In this document: one piece after another, positions 7,796-17,398 of the stretch
How positions within the stretch are numbered: the first letter of the stretch is position 1
Layout: the number at the start of each line of letters is the position of its first letter
Source of the DNA: Gammaproteobacteria bacterium HGW-Gammaproteobacteria-2
GTDB lineage: Bacteria; Pseudomonadota; Gammaproteobacteria; Xanthomonadales; Xanthomonadaceae
Assembly: GCA_002840015.1 (NCBI GenBank)
Contig: PGZE01000018.1
Location: forward strand, 1 to 64,000
Length of the DNA: 64,000 nucleotides
Direction of reading: 5' to 3'
Translations under genes and position numbers: made by a program
Notes under the pieces: model-generated
What the model was told of the DNA's origin: nothing
Databases searched by the model: none
Seen by the model: only the letters and a program-made list of their open reading frames with translations

Positions 7796-9426
7796 CCATG
7801 CAAAAGCCCTTCGCCATCACCCTCGATCCGGGTTCGTCGCTGGCCAACAAGACCGGGAGCTGGCGCAGCGAGCGCCCGGTGTACGTGGATCGCCTGCCGC
7901 CGTGCAATGCCGAGTGCCCGGCCGGAGAAGACATCCAGGGTTGGCTGTTCCATGCCGAAAGCGGCGACTACCGCTCCGCGTGGGGACACCTGGTCCGCGA
8001 CAACCCGTTCCCGGCGATCATGGGTCGGGTCTGCTATCACACCTGTGAGGGCGTCTGTAACCGCGGCAAGATCGACGACAGTGTCGGCATCAATTCGGTG
8101 GAGCGCTTCCTCGGCGATCTGGCCTTGCAGGAGCACTGGGCGTTCGATCCGCCCGTGAGCGAATCCGGCAAGCACGTGCTGGTGGTGGGTGCGGGGCCGT
8201 CGGGCATGTCCGCGGCCTATCACCTGCGCCGCTTCGGCCATGCCGTGACCGTGGTCGAGGCCGGCCCGGCGATGGGCGGCATGATGCGCTTCGGCATCCC
8301 CAAATACCGCCTGCCGCGCGACGTGCTGGACGCCGAAATGCAGCGCATCGTCGCCATGGGCGTGCGCGTGCAACTGAACACCAAGGTCGCCGATATCGCG
8401 CAGACGATGCGCGACGGCGGTTTCGACGCCGCGTTTCTGGCGGTGGGCGCGCACATCGCCAAGCGCGCCTACATCCCGGCCAAGGATTCCTCGCACATCC
8501 TCGATGCGGTGTCGGTGTTGCGTTCGATGGAAGGCGCCGAACCGCCGCTGCTGGGGCGCCGCGTGGTGGTGTACGGCGGCGGCAACACCGCGATCGACGT
8601 GGCCCGCACCGCCAAACGCCTGGGCGCGACCGAAGCCATCATCGTCTATCGCCGCACCCGCGAGAAAATGCCGGCGCACGATTTCGAGGTGGAAGAAGCG
8701 CTGGAAGAAGGCGTGATGGTGAAGTGGCTGTCCACCATCACCAGCGCCGACGGCGGCTCGCTGACCATCGAGAAAATGGTGCTCGACGAACACGGCAAAC
8801 CGCAGCCGACCGGCGAGGTGGAAACGCTGGAGTCCGACTCGCTGGTGCTGGCGCTGGGCCAGGATGTGGATCTGTCATTGCTCGAAAACCTGCCCGACCT
8901 GGAGCTGAAGGACGGCGTGGTGCAGGTCGATCCGGTGACCCTGATGACCGGCCACCCCGGCCTGTTCGCCGGCGGCGACATGGTGCCGGCGCAGCGCAAC
9001 GTCACCGTCGCGGTGGGGCATGGCAAGAAGGCCGCACGGCACATCAACGCCTGGCTCGGCGGCGCCGCGGTCGACGCCGGTGCCAAGCACGCGCCGGCCA
9101 CGATCGATCGCATCAACGCCTGGTACTACAGCGATGCGCCGAAAACGGTGCGCCCGCAGCTCGACCTCGCCCGCCGCACCAGCAGTTTCGACGAGGTGCA
9201 AGGCGGCCTGACCGCGGACAATGCCCTGTTCGAAGCGCGCCGCTGCCTGAGTTGCGGCAACTGCTTCGAATGCGACAACTGCTACGGCGTCTGCCCCGAC
9301 AACGCCGTGATCAAACTCGGCCCCGGCAAGCGCTTCGCGTTCAACTACGACTACTGCAAAGGCTGCGGCGTCTGCGTCGCCGAGTGCCCGTGCGGTGCCA
9401 TCGAGATGGTGGCGGAAGAAGTGTAA
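7792..9426 (+). CDS. GltD-like FAD/NAD(P) oxidoreductase with C-terminal 2[4Fe-4S] ferredoxin domain
   Basis: A 544-residue fusion. An N-terminal cysteine-rich segment (CNAEC near 38-42, then CYHTCEGVCNR) resembles the cluster-binding region of glutamate synthase small subunits. An FAD site follows (VVVGAGPSGMSAAYHL, about 130-145), then an NAD(P) site (VVYGGGNTAIDVARTA, about 260-275). The last ~60 residues hold two CxxCxxCxxxC-type clusters (CLSCGNCFECDNCYGVCP and CKGCGVCVAECPC), equivalent to PorD. It overlaps porB by 4 bp (ATGA); an ATG two codons later is also possible. I infer that it carries electrons between the por ferredoxin site and NAD(P)H, replacing a free ferredoxin. The direction of flow is unknown. 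Confidence 0.82.
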   Translation: MTMQKPFAITLDPGSSLANKTGSWRSERPVYVDRLPPCNAECPAGEDIQGWLFHAESGDYRSAWGHLVRDNPFPAIMGRVCYHTCEGVCNRGKIDDSVGINSVERFLGDLALQEHWAFDPPVSESGKHVLVVGAGPSGMSAAYHLRRFGHAVTVVEAGPAMGGMMRFGIPKYRLPRDVLDAEMQRIVAMGVRVQLNTKVADIAQTMRDGGFDAAFLAVGAHIAKRAYIPAKDSSHILDAVSVLRSMEGAEPPLLGRRVVVYGGGNTAIDVARTAKRLGATEAIIVYRRTREKMPAHDFEVEEALEEGVMVKWLSTITSADGGSLTIEKMVLDEHGKPQPTGEVETLESDSLVLALGQDVDLSLLENLPDLELKDGVVQVDPVTLMTGHPGLFAGGDMVPAQRNVTVAVGHGKKAARHINAWLGGAAVDAGAKHAPATIDRINAWYYSDAPKTVRPQLDLARRTSSFDEVQGGLTADNALFEARRCLSCGNCFECDNCYGVCPDNAVIKLGPGKRFAFNYDYCKGCGVCVAECPCGAIEMVAEEV

Positions 9427-9776
9427 CGGCCGTCGGCTGCTGCCCCGTGGGCCTTGAGCCGCCCTGTGGATGGCGCATTGCAATGTCGGTCGGTTCAAGC
9501 TCTGGTCAAGTGGACATCCACTCTCAGACGCACGATGTTGGCGGAAATCCCACGCGACCAATCATTCAATGCTTAAAGACGTTCAATGCAATGTCGATCA
9601 TCACCGATTTTCAAGCGGCGATACCTACTGGCCGTCAACATTTTGTTCGGCATGTGCGAGACTTCCACCAATCGTACAAGGAGCGCCTGCCAGACCGCAG
9701 GTTCGGCGCGGAGTAACCGCTCATCCAAATGGACGCCAATAAATTCGTGCGCCACCCAACTTCTGCGTTGTGAATC
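9427..9776. other. Intergenic region after the por operon
   Basis: 350 bp of lower-GC sequence. No convincing ORF, terminator hairpin with T-run, or repeat was seen. The composition change continues into the next gene, so this may be the left edge of an acquired segment. Confidence 0.4.
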
Positions 9777-10970
9777 ATGCCCTCATCACTACCTCGAACT
9801 TACGTGGCTGCGGGCGGATGGCGGTTCTTCCTCCTGATTGCCGGCGCCGCTTTTTTTGTTGGCGGCCTGGCGGGCATTTGGTATTTCCGTGCTGAAAGCG
9901 CGCCTGGAGCCGCATTGCTCCTGCAGGGAATTTGCCTTGCGCTCGCAATCTTGGGCGCCGCGTGTGTCGCCTATGCGGTTCGATATCGCGTTGTTCTGTA
10001 TCCGCACTCGTTAGAGGTACACGAACTGTTCAAGGTGCGATCGTTACGGCGAGACAGCATTGCGGCTTACAGAACAATCCAGGTACCCAATGCGCCTCCT
10101 ACCATCGCGTTCATTCCGACGGACGCGTCAACACGGCCATTGCCGGTTTCGCAAATCATCCGCATTGATGAGACGTTTCGCTCCTGGCTAGACGGCATCC
10201 CCGATCAGGATGCATTGGATCAACAGCGCTTTGAGGAGGAGGTGGAAGCCAATCGGCTGCTTGGGAACACGCCGCAAGAAAGATTTCTACAGCTAAAGCG
10301 GCTTCATCAGCAGACCCGCTATCTCAGCATCGCATCGAGCGCAGTAGCGTTCTGGGGACTGCTTTATCCGCAGCCTTACGAAGTCGTGATTGGTGCCCTC
10401 ATCGTGTTACCTGTCGTGGCACTCATTGTTGCGGCTGCCTCAAAGGGCTTGATACAGGTAAACCAACACGTCCGCGACAAACGGCCATCTATCGCCAGCG
10501 CGCTCATCGCACCTGGTGCCGTGTTAGCACTCCGTGCTTTATTGGACTTCCATATTTTGGACTGGCCACTCGCTTTGGGAATAGCCTTGGTCGGTGGCGC
10601 GCTGATTGCTCTCGGGATCACTCGGTGGGACGTTGCGACGCGTAAGTGGTCAGCTGTGCTTCTGATGGGTTTCGTTTTCTGCTTCCCGTATGCCTATGGC
10701 ACCGTTGTTGAACTGAATTTTTTGCTCGGTAGGACGGCGCCACAGCGATTCGAAGCAACCGTCACGGCCAAACAGCAATCCTCAGGAAAGAATAGTTCAT
10801 GGGACCTGACGATTGGCCCATGGGGTCCAGCCGACGATGCTGAAGACGTAAGCGTGAACAAGAACCTGTACAACGCAGTGGCGGTTGGTGACACGGTCTG
10901 CGTGTTTTTATTTCAAGGCGCGCTGGGACTGAATTGGATTTCGGTTCGAAGCTGTCCTCAGCCAACATGA
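9777..10970 (+). CDS. Unknown multi-pass membrane protein with PH-like segment
   Basis: 397 residues, not recognised as a named family. Two N-terminal hydrophobic helices (about 13-36 and 44-67) are followed by a ~80-residue soluble stretch of bacterial PH-like character (YRVVLYPHSLEVHELF). A charged helical linker (QQRFEEEVEANRLL) comes next, then four or five further hydrophobic segments (about 185-310) and a soluble C-terminal tail of ~75 residues that may fold as a beta domain. It stands alone and is less GC-rich than its neighbours. A role in the envelope is the most that can be said. Confidence 0.55.
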   Translation: MPSSLPRTYVAAGGWRFFLLIAGAAFFVGGLAGIWYFRAESAPGAALLLQGICLALAILGAACVAYAVRYRVVLYPHSLEVHELFKVRSLRRDSIAAYRTIQVPNAPPTIAFIPTDASTRPLPVSQIIRIDETFRSWLDGIPDQDALDQQRFEEEVEANRLLGNTPQERFLQLKRLHQQTRYLSIASSAVAFWGLLYPQPYEVVIGALIVLPVVALIVAAASKGLIQVNQHVRDKRPSIASALIAPGAVLALRALLDFHILDWPLALGIALVGGALIALGITRWDVATRKWSAVLLMGFVFCFPYAYGTVVELNFLLGRTAPQRFEATVTAKQQSSGKNSSWDLTIGPWGPADDAEDVSVNKNLYNAVAVGDTVCVFLFQGALGLNWISVRSCPQPT

Positions 10971-11107
10971 TGCGCACCAAACGCCCCGACTGATGCCCTC
11001 CCTACTCTGAAAGATTGGATTCTTATTTGCCGCGCTTCTCACGTCCGGGCGGGCGTCGCACGGTGTTGCTTCCCACCCGGAACGCTGCAACCACGCCAAT
11101 GGCCAAT

Positions 11108-12064
11108 TCACGCTGCCATCGAATGCACGTAAAACGGGCGCTCACGGTCATCGAGGATGGCGTACGACCTCGCAATGTCGCCATCGGGATTGAGCCACGC
11201 ATCGACGTGCTCGGCCTTGATCGGGATGATGCAGCGGTCGTGCCCCGCTGCGGCGATTTCGGGCGGCGGCTCGTCGGTTATCGCCGCGAATGACCACAGG
11301 TCTGGCTCACCGCTTGCCGTCCACTGTGACCACAGGCAGGCGACAAGCATGTCCTGGGTCGGGCGTGGGCGGAATTCGAGAACCAAGTTTTCCTCGCGTT
11401 CGCCATCCGCCAACTCACGACGCTCGACCCGGTGACGACTGACGTTTTCATGGAACGCATTGACCACGATCACGCCGTGGGTGCAGCCGAATTGGCCGCG
11501 CCAGAAGCCTTCCAGATTGTCCCTGCGGGCGTTGTAGGTGCCTGGATACTTGCGATCATAAAGCGCTGGCTTGCCCGCTGGCCTGCATCCGTAGCGCATC
11601 GGCCGCACCACGCGCTGGTTGTTCTCCCAGAGCATCACCGGGGCGTACCAGCCCGGAAAGATTCGCGAGTCGTCCGGCTTTGGCGCATCGCGGCGCAGTT
11701 CCGACAATTTGTTTAGCACCCAGGACACTTTCTGCCGGGCGATGCGCTGATCCTCGGTCGCTTTTTTCGTCGGTTTGCTCTCAAGGCTGCGTTCAGCCAT
11801 TGCCAGCCGCTTGCGTTGCTTGAAGATCTCGGCTTCAAGCTGCGCGGTTTGGGTCATGTTGAAGTCGGCGATCATTTCGCGTATCCGGGCACCGGCCGCG
11901 CCCGGCGCCCGCGCAAACGCTGCGTCCATTGCCTTGGCGATCGGTACACGCTGCCCTGCCCTTCGATCGGCGTACAGGCGCGCGAATGCATCAAAGTTGA
12001 TCGTCGCTCCGAACTTGCGGATGAAGCGTTCGTAGTCTTCCCACACCTGAGCTGAGAAACACAT
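11108..12064 (-). CDS. SOS response-associated peptidase family protein (SRAP, YedK/HMCES-like)
   Basis: 318 residues starting MCFSAQ. SRAP proteins expose Cys2 after Met removal and use it to form a DNA-protein crosslink with abasic sites in single-stranded DNA, which fixes the start at 12064 and not at the upstream ATG of the longer frame. The C-terminal HDRCIIPI and DAWLNPDGD match the active-site His region of the family. It is longer than YedK (222 aa) because of a charged helical insertion around residues 75-135 (QLEAEIFKQRKRLAMAERS). It is transcribed divergently from the aldo/keto reductase with a 139-bp shared gap; no LexA box was recognised. Confidence 0.82.
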   Translation of the reverse strand: MCFSAQVWEDYERFIRKFGATINFDAFARLYADRRAGQRVPIAKAMDAAFARAPGAAGARIREMIADFNMTQTAQLEAEIFKQRKRLAMAERSLESKPTKKATEDQRIARQKVSWVLNKLSELRRDAPKPDDSRIFPGWYAPVMLWENNQRVVRPMRYGCRPAGKPALYDRKYPGTYNARRDNLEGFWRGQFGCTHGVIVVNAFHENVSRHRVERRELADGEREENLVLEFRPRPTQDMLVACLWSQWTASGEPDLWSFAAITDEPPPEIAAAGHDRCIIPIKAEHVDAWLNPDGDIARSYAILDDRERPFYVHSMAA

Positions 12065-12074
12065 GGCGCCGTGA

Positions 12075-13193
<1,119 letters not shown>

Positions 13194-13215
13194 CGAAACT
13201 TCACTGCCATTGCGA

Positions 13216-13310
13216 GCCCTGCCTGCCGGCAGGCAGGTCGCCCACAGGGTGGGCTCCTACAAAAGGCGGTCGCGCTCACTGTGGTAGCCCATCTTGTGGG
13301 CGACCTGCCC
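13216..13310. repeat. Inverted pair of family A palindromic repeats
   Basis: Forward unit about 13216-13262 (CCTGCCGGCAGG palindrome followed by TCGCCCACAGGGTGGGCTCC) and an inverted unit about 13281-13310 ending GGGCGACCTG. The two can form a long stem. The same unit recurs at 35968, 36393, 38871, 38939, 58363, 58468, 58509 and 58684. Confidence 0.8.
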
Positions 13311-13385
13311 CGCAGATCGTCACCGCGAATACACGAAACCCGCCCTACAATCTCGCAACGCCCGAACGCCCAAGGAGCCGCAACC

Positions 13386-14438
13386 ATGACCATCCTTTCT
13401 TACGCCGCGCAATCCGCCACCGCTGCGCTCGCCCCGTTTCAGATCCCACGCCGCGAGCCGAACGCCAATGACGTGGTGATCGACATCCTTTATTGCGGGG
13501 TCTGCCACTCCGATCTGCATACCGCGCGTAACGACTGGAAGAACACGATCTACCCGGTGGTGCCGGGTCACGAAATCATTGGCCGTGTGCGCAGCGTCGG
13601 CACCGCTGTCACCCGCTTCAAGCCGGGCGATCACGTCGGTGTCGGCTGCATGGTTGATTCGTGCCAGCATTGCCCCGCCTGCGAACAGGGGCTGGAGCAA
13701 TATTGCGCCATGTTTCCCACCGTCACCTACAACGACCCGCACGGCGGCGAACCCACCTACGGCGGTTACTCCGAGCACATCGTGGTCACTGAAAAGTTTG
13801 TGTTGAAGCTGCCCGATGGCCTCGACCTGGCCGCCACCGCGCCGCTGCTGTGCGCCGGCATCACCACCTGGTCGCCGCTGCGCCATTGGAAGGTCGGTAA
13901 GCACAGCCGCGTCGCCGTGGTCGGCCTCGGCGGGCTTGGTCACATGGCGCTGAAACTGGCCAAGGCGCTGGGTGCCGACGTAACCTTGATCACCCGCTCG
14001 CCGGGCAAGGAAGCCGACGCGCGCCGGCTGGGCGCCGACCGCATCGTGCTGTCCACCGATACCGAACAAATGACTGCCGCCACCGGCCAGTTCGACCTGA
14101 TCATTGACACTGTGCCCTACGCCCACGACCTCAACCCCTACCTGCCCACACTGGCCGTTGGCGCGACCCTGGTGCTGGTCGGCTACCTCGGTGAACTCGA
14201 CCCCGCACTGAACACCACCGCGATGGTGCTGCAACGCAAATCCGTCGCCGGCTCATTGATTGGCGGCATCGCCGAAACCCAGGAAATGCTCGATTTTTGC
14301 GGCCAGCACGGCATCACTTCCGACGTCGAAGTGATCCGCATCCAGGACATCAACGCCGCCTACGAGCGCATGCTCAAGAGCGATGTGAAATATCGCTTCG
14401 TGATCGATATGGCGTCGTTGAAGGAACAAACGGGTTGA
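13386..14438 (+). CDS. Zinc-dependent NAD(P) alcohol dehydrogenase (YahK/CAD-like)
   Basis: 350 residues, medium-chain dehydrogenase. Catalytic zinc ligands are visible as CGVCHSDLH (Cys near 38), PGHEIIG (His near 60) and a later Cys in the LLCAGITT region. The structural zinc loop is CMVDSCQHCPACEQGLEQYC. The Rossmann motif VVGLGGLGHMALKLAKALGA binds NADP(H). This pattern fits cinnamyl-alcohol-type aldehyde reductases such as YahK. AAGGAGC precedes the ATG at 13386. Stands alone between repeats and the dsbA-like gene. Confidence 0.87.
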   Translation: MTILSYAAQSATAALAPFQIPRREPNANDVVIDILYCGVCHSDLHTARNDWKNTIYPVVPGHEIIGRVRSVGTAVTRFKPGDHVGVGCMVDSCQHCPACEQGLEQYCAMFPTVTYNDPHGGEPTYGGYSEHIVVTEKFVLKLPDGLDLAATAPLLCAGITTWSPLRHWKVGKHSRVAVVGLGGLGHMALKLAKALGADVTLITRSPGKEADARRLGADRIVLSTDTEQMTAATGQFDLIIDTVPYAHDLNPYLPTLAVGATLVLVGYLGELDPALNTTAMVLQRKSVAGSLIGGIAETQEMLDFCGQHGITSDVEVIRIQDINAAYERMLKSDVKYRFVIDMASLKEQTG

Positions 14439-14511
14439 GGCAGTCCACATCGGCCACGCGGCGCGCAACTCCGCCGCGCTGCTACGATCACAACAACCTC
14501 CCGCACCGAGC

Positions 14512-15195
14512 ATGGTCATGACCGTTCCGATTCGCATCGATTTTGTTTCCGATATTGTCTGCCCGTGGTGCGCCATTGGCTTGCGCGCGCTTGAGGAGGC
14601 GATGCAGCGGGTAGGCGATGCTGTGGCGGTGGAACTGCACTTTCAACCGTTCGAGCTCAATCCCGACATGCCCGCCGCGGGCGAGAACATCGACGCGCAT
14701 CTGATGCGCAAGTACGGCATCAACGCCGTCGAGGTGGCACGAAACCGCGAACAGATCCGGCAACGCGGCGAGGCGCTGGGTTTCGAGTTTCGCATCCGGC
14801 CTGACGGGCGCATCTACAACACCTTTGATGCCCATCGCCTGCTGCATTGGGCGGGTGTTGAAGGCAAGCAACATGCACTCAAGCTGGCGCTGCTGCGCTG
14901 CTATTTCAGCGACGGCGGCAACCCCGCCGATCACGCCACCCTGATTGCCGTCGTTGAAGCCGTCGGCCTCGATGCGCAGCGCGCACGGCAGATACTCGAC
15001 AGCGATACCTACACCGCCGAGGTGCGCGAGCGTCAGCGCTTCTACGCCAGCCACGGCATCAGCGCGGTACCGTCGGTGATATTCAACGAACGCCAACTGA
15101 TCCAGGGCGGGCAGCCGGTGGCGGCGTTCGAGCAGGCGCTGCGGCAGTTGGCGGCGGATGCCTTGCAGTCCGGCGGCGTGGTCGATCCGGCATAG
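14512..15195 (+). CDS. DsbA-family thiol oxidoreductase (FrnE-like, cytoplasmic)
   Basis: 227 residues with a thioredoxin fold and CPWC active site near residues 19-22 in the context FVSDIVCPWCAIG, the cis-Pro loop SAVPSVIFNE near the C-terminus, and the helical insertion typical of FrnE/2-hydroxychromene-isomerase-like DsbA proteins. There is no signal peptide, so it should act in the cytoplasm, as FrnE does in oxidative stress tolerance. Start ATG at 14512; an ATG three codons later is possible. Confidence 0.82.
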   Translation: MVMTVPIRIDFVSDIVCPWCAIGLRALEEAMQRVGDAVAVELHFQPFELNPDMPAAGENIDAHLMRKYGINAVEVARNREQIRQRGEALGFEFRIRPDGRIYNTFDAHRLLHWAGVEGKQHALKLALLRCYFSDGGNPADHATLIAVVEAVGLDAQRARQILDSDTYTAEVRERQRFYASHGISAVPSVIFNERQLIQGGQPVAAFEQALRQLAADALQSGGVVDPA

Positions 15196-15308
15196 ACCGC
15201 GCCTTTTGTCGCTTTGTGATTTGCTGCGGCAGAAGGCGTCATAACGTCATCGCCATATTGCGAAGACGATGCGCCGCGCCGCGCGACCACACACTCCAAC
15301 GCCATTGC

Positions 15309-15376
15309 CTGTTGACGCGGACCTGTTGACGCGGACACCCGCGTGACGTACATTTTTACAGCAATATGTACGTCAC
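15309..15376 (+). promoter_or_regulatory. Toxin-antitoxin promoter with inverted-repeat operator
   Basis: A 14-bp unit CTGTTGACGCGGAC is duplicated in tandem (15309-15322 and 15323-15336). The second copy supplies a -35 TTGACG (15326-15331), followed after 17 bp by TACATT (15349-15354) as -10. A perfect 11-bp inverted repeat, GTGACGTACAT (15343-15353) and ATGTACGTCAC (15366-15376), overlaps the -10 and ends 11 bp before the antitoxin start. This is the expected geometry for an autorepressed toxin-antitoxin operon. Confidence 0.75.
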
Positions 15377-15387
15377 AAGGCCGCCGC

Positions 15388-15630
15388 GTGAACACAAAGC
15401 TTACCCTGCGTCTCGACGAGGATTTGATCTCCCGCGCGAAGCGCTACTCGGCCAAATCAGGCAAGTCACTGTCGCAACTGGTCGCCGACTATTTTTCCTT
15501 GATTGATGCCAACCCAACGACACCGCACGCGGCACCAACCCCGCGCGTTCGCGCGTTGCTTGGGGCGCTTGCCGGCGCGACGGTAGATGAAGCCGACTAC
15601 CGTCGCCATCTTGAGGACAAGCATCGGTGA
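15388..15630 (+). CDS. VapB-like antitoxin (DUF6364-type ribbon-helix-helix)
   Basis: 80 residues. The N-terminus KLTLRLDEDLISRAKRYSAK is a ribbon-helix-helix DNA-binding motif, and the C-terminal tail is flexible and charged, as in antitoxins that wrap their toxin. The GTG at 15388 is preferred over an upstream start because the RHH begins right there and the operator would otherwise be inside the gene. It overlaps the toxin start by 4 bp. Expected to repress the operon by binding the palindrome at 15343-15376. Confidence 0.8.
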   Translation: MNTKLTLRLDEDLISRAKRYSAKSGKSLSQLVADYFSLIDANPTTPHAAPTPRVRALLGALAGATVDEADYRRHLEDKHR

Positions 15631-16046
15631 AGGTGCTTTTCGACACCAACGTCGTACTCGATGTGTTGTTGGCCCGCGCGCCGCACGCCGAGTTCGCCTC
15701 ACGCTTGTTCTCGTTGGTGGACAACAAGGTGATAGGCGGCATGATTTGCGCCTCCACGGTTACCACAATTCACTATTTGGCAGCCAAGGCGGTGGGCGCG
15801 AAAAAGGCTGAGGTGCATGTTCGTGCGCTGATGGATCTGTTCGAGGTTGCCTCGGTATCGCGCGAGGTATTGACTGGAGCTCTGCAACGCGGTTTTGATG
15901 ACTATGAGGATTCGGTGCTGCACGAGGCAGCATTGCTGTCGGGCGCTACCGCCATCGTCACCCGCAACGGCAACGACTTTTCCCGTGCCTCGTTGCCGGT
16001 ATTCGAACCGGTTGCGTTGTTGGCCGCGATAGCAGGCACGCGTTGA
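15627..16046 (+). CDS. PIN-domain toxin (VapC-like ribonuclease)
   Basis: 139 residues with the PIN acidic residues: Asp6 in FDTNVVLDVLL, the central ...DDYEDSVLHEAA region (about 90-101), and TRNGNDF (about 112-118). The order antitoxin then toxin with a 4-bp GTGA overlap is standard. It probably cleaves RNA when freed from the antitoxin. It sits directly before the type II secretion genes, in the place where gspE would be expected. Confidence 0.83.
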   Translation: MKVLFDTNVVLDVLLARAPHAEFASRLFSLVDNKVIGGMICASTVTTIHYLAAKAVGAKKAEVHVRALMDLFEVASVSREVLTGALQRGFDDYEDSVLHEAALLSGATAIVTRNGNDFSRASLPVFEPVALLAAIAGTR

Positions 16047-16179
16047 TCGGCAAACACCACACTGGGTAACCCTTGCCGCTTTCGGGAATGCACGCTTCCA
16101 GTATCATTGGGCCATGCCGATTTCCAATCCCATCTCGCGGGTGTCTTTTGCTGCCCACCATACGAGCGGTTGCTGAGCC
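16047..16179. other. Gap between the toxin-antitoxin pair and gspF
   Basis: 133 bp. A 20-codon open frame (16114-16173, start MPISNPISR) precedes gspF but matches nothing I recognise. No trace of gspE (no Walker or Asp-box coding) is present. Confidence 0.4.
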
Positions 16180-17394
16180 GTGCCGCAGTTCCGTTACAGC
16201 GCGTTGAGCCCGTCCGGTGAGTCGATCACCGGAACAATGGACGCTGCCAGCGCTGATGAGGTGATTGCGCGCTTGCAGGAGGCCGGCAACCTGCCGATCG
16301 AGGCAAAACGCAGCGATACCGGTGGTGGCGAGGGTCTGGCCGGATTGTTCCGGCGCAACGCGCTCGATCACACTCAGGTGCTGCGCTTCACCCAGCAGTT
16401 GTCCACCTTGCTCGGTGCCGGCCAGCCGCTGGATCGTGCGCTGGGCATTTTGATCGATTTGCCGGATAGCCCGGCTGCACGCGCGCTGTTGACCCGGGTG
16501 CGCGATACCGTGCGCGGCGGTGCGCCGCTGTCTACCGCGCTGGATCAGCAGCATGGTGTGTTTTCGCGGCTGTACATCAACATGGTGCGCGCGGGCGAGG
16601 CGGGGGGTTCGTTGCAAGCCAGCCTGGCACGTCTGGCCGAATACCTGGAACGCAGCCAGGCGCTGCGCGCACGCCTGATCAATGCGCTGATCTACCCGTT
16701 GATTCTGGTGGTGATGGTCGGCTTGGCGATTTTGTTTTTGCTCGGTTACGTAGTGCCGCAATTTCAGGCGATCTACGAGGGCATGGACGCCGAACTGCCA
16801 ATTCTCACCCGCACCGTGCTATGGCTGGGCGATGCAGTGCGCACGGGCTGGTGGTTGATTATCGGCGCGTTTGCGGCCTTGGCGTGGTGGCTGGAGCGAC
16901 GTTTCCGCAACCCCACCACCCGGCGCGCACTCGATGCCTGGCTGATGACGGCGCCGCTGGTCGGCCCGTTGATTGCGCGTGCGGAAACCGCGCGTCTGGC
17001 GCGAACGCTGGGCACTCTGGTACAAAATGGCGTGCCGCTGTTGCAGGCGCTGTCGATTGCCCGCAATGTGCTGTCCAACCGGGTGTTGGCCGAAACGGTG
17101 GAAGTGGCGACCGAGGCGGTCAAGGGCGGCGGTGGCCTGGCCCACGCGCTCGCGCGTTCTGACAGCTTCCCGCGTCTGGCTGTGCAGATGATCCAGGTTG
17201 GCGAAGAATCCGGCGCGCTCGATACCATGCTGCTGAAGGTAGCCGATGCCTTCGATTCAGAGACCAGCCATGCCATTGATCGCATGCTGACCGCGCTGGT
17301 GCCGATATTGACCCTGGTGATGAGCCTGATCGTCGGCATCGTGATCATGGCCATCCTCACCCCGTTGTACGATTTGACCACCACGATAGGCTGA
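16180..17394 (+). CDS. gspF: Type II secretion inner-membrane platform protein GspF
   Basis: 404 residues. The opening FRYSALSPSGESITGTMDA is characteristic of GspF/PilC. Two T2SSF domains (about 68-190 and 270-392) each contain the QLSTLLGAGQPLDRAL or TLVQNGVPLLQALSIA signature, and three hydrophobic segments lie near 170-190, 220-240 and 375-395. It anchors the assembly ATPase GspE and helps pseudopilin assembly. GTG start at 16180. First gene of gspFGHIJKLMND. Confidence 0.92.
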   Translation: MPQFRYSALSPSGESITGTMDAASADEVIARLQEAGNLPIEAKRSDTGGGEGLAGLFRRNALDHTQVLRFTQQLSTLLGAGQPLDRALGILIDLPDSPAARALLTRVRDTVRGGAPLSTALDQQHGVFSRLYINMVRAGEAGGSLQASLARLAEYLERSQALRARLINALIYPLILVVMVGLAILFLLGYVVPQFQAIYEGMDAELPILTRTVLWLGDAVRTGWWLIIGAFAALAWWLERRFRNPTTRRALDAWLMTAPLVGPLIARAETARLARTLGTLVQNGVPLLQALSIARNVLSNRVLAETVEVATEAVKGGGGLAHALARSDSFPRLAVQMIQVGEESGALDTMLLKVADAFDSETSHAIDRMLTALVPILTLVMSLIVGIVIMAILTPLYDLTTTIG

Positions 17395-17398
17395 AATC

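Noticed and set aside
9427-9776. Integron attC site
   Set aside because: GTTGGCG- and CCCAAC-like strings occur but are not arranged as a paired attC structure.
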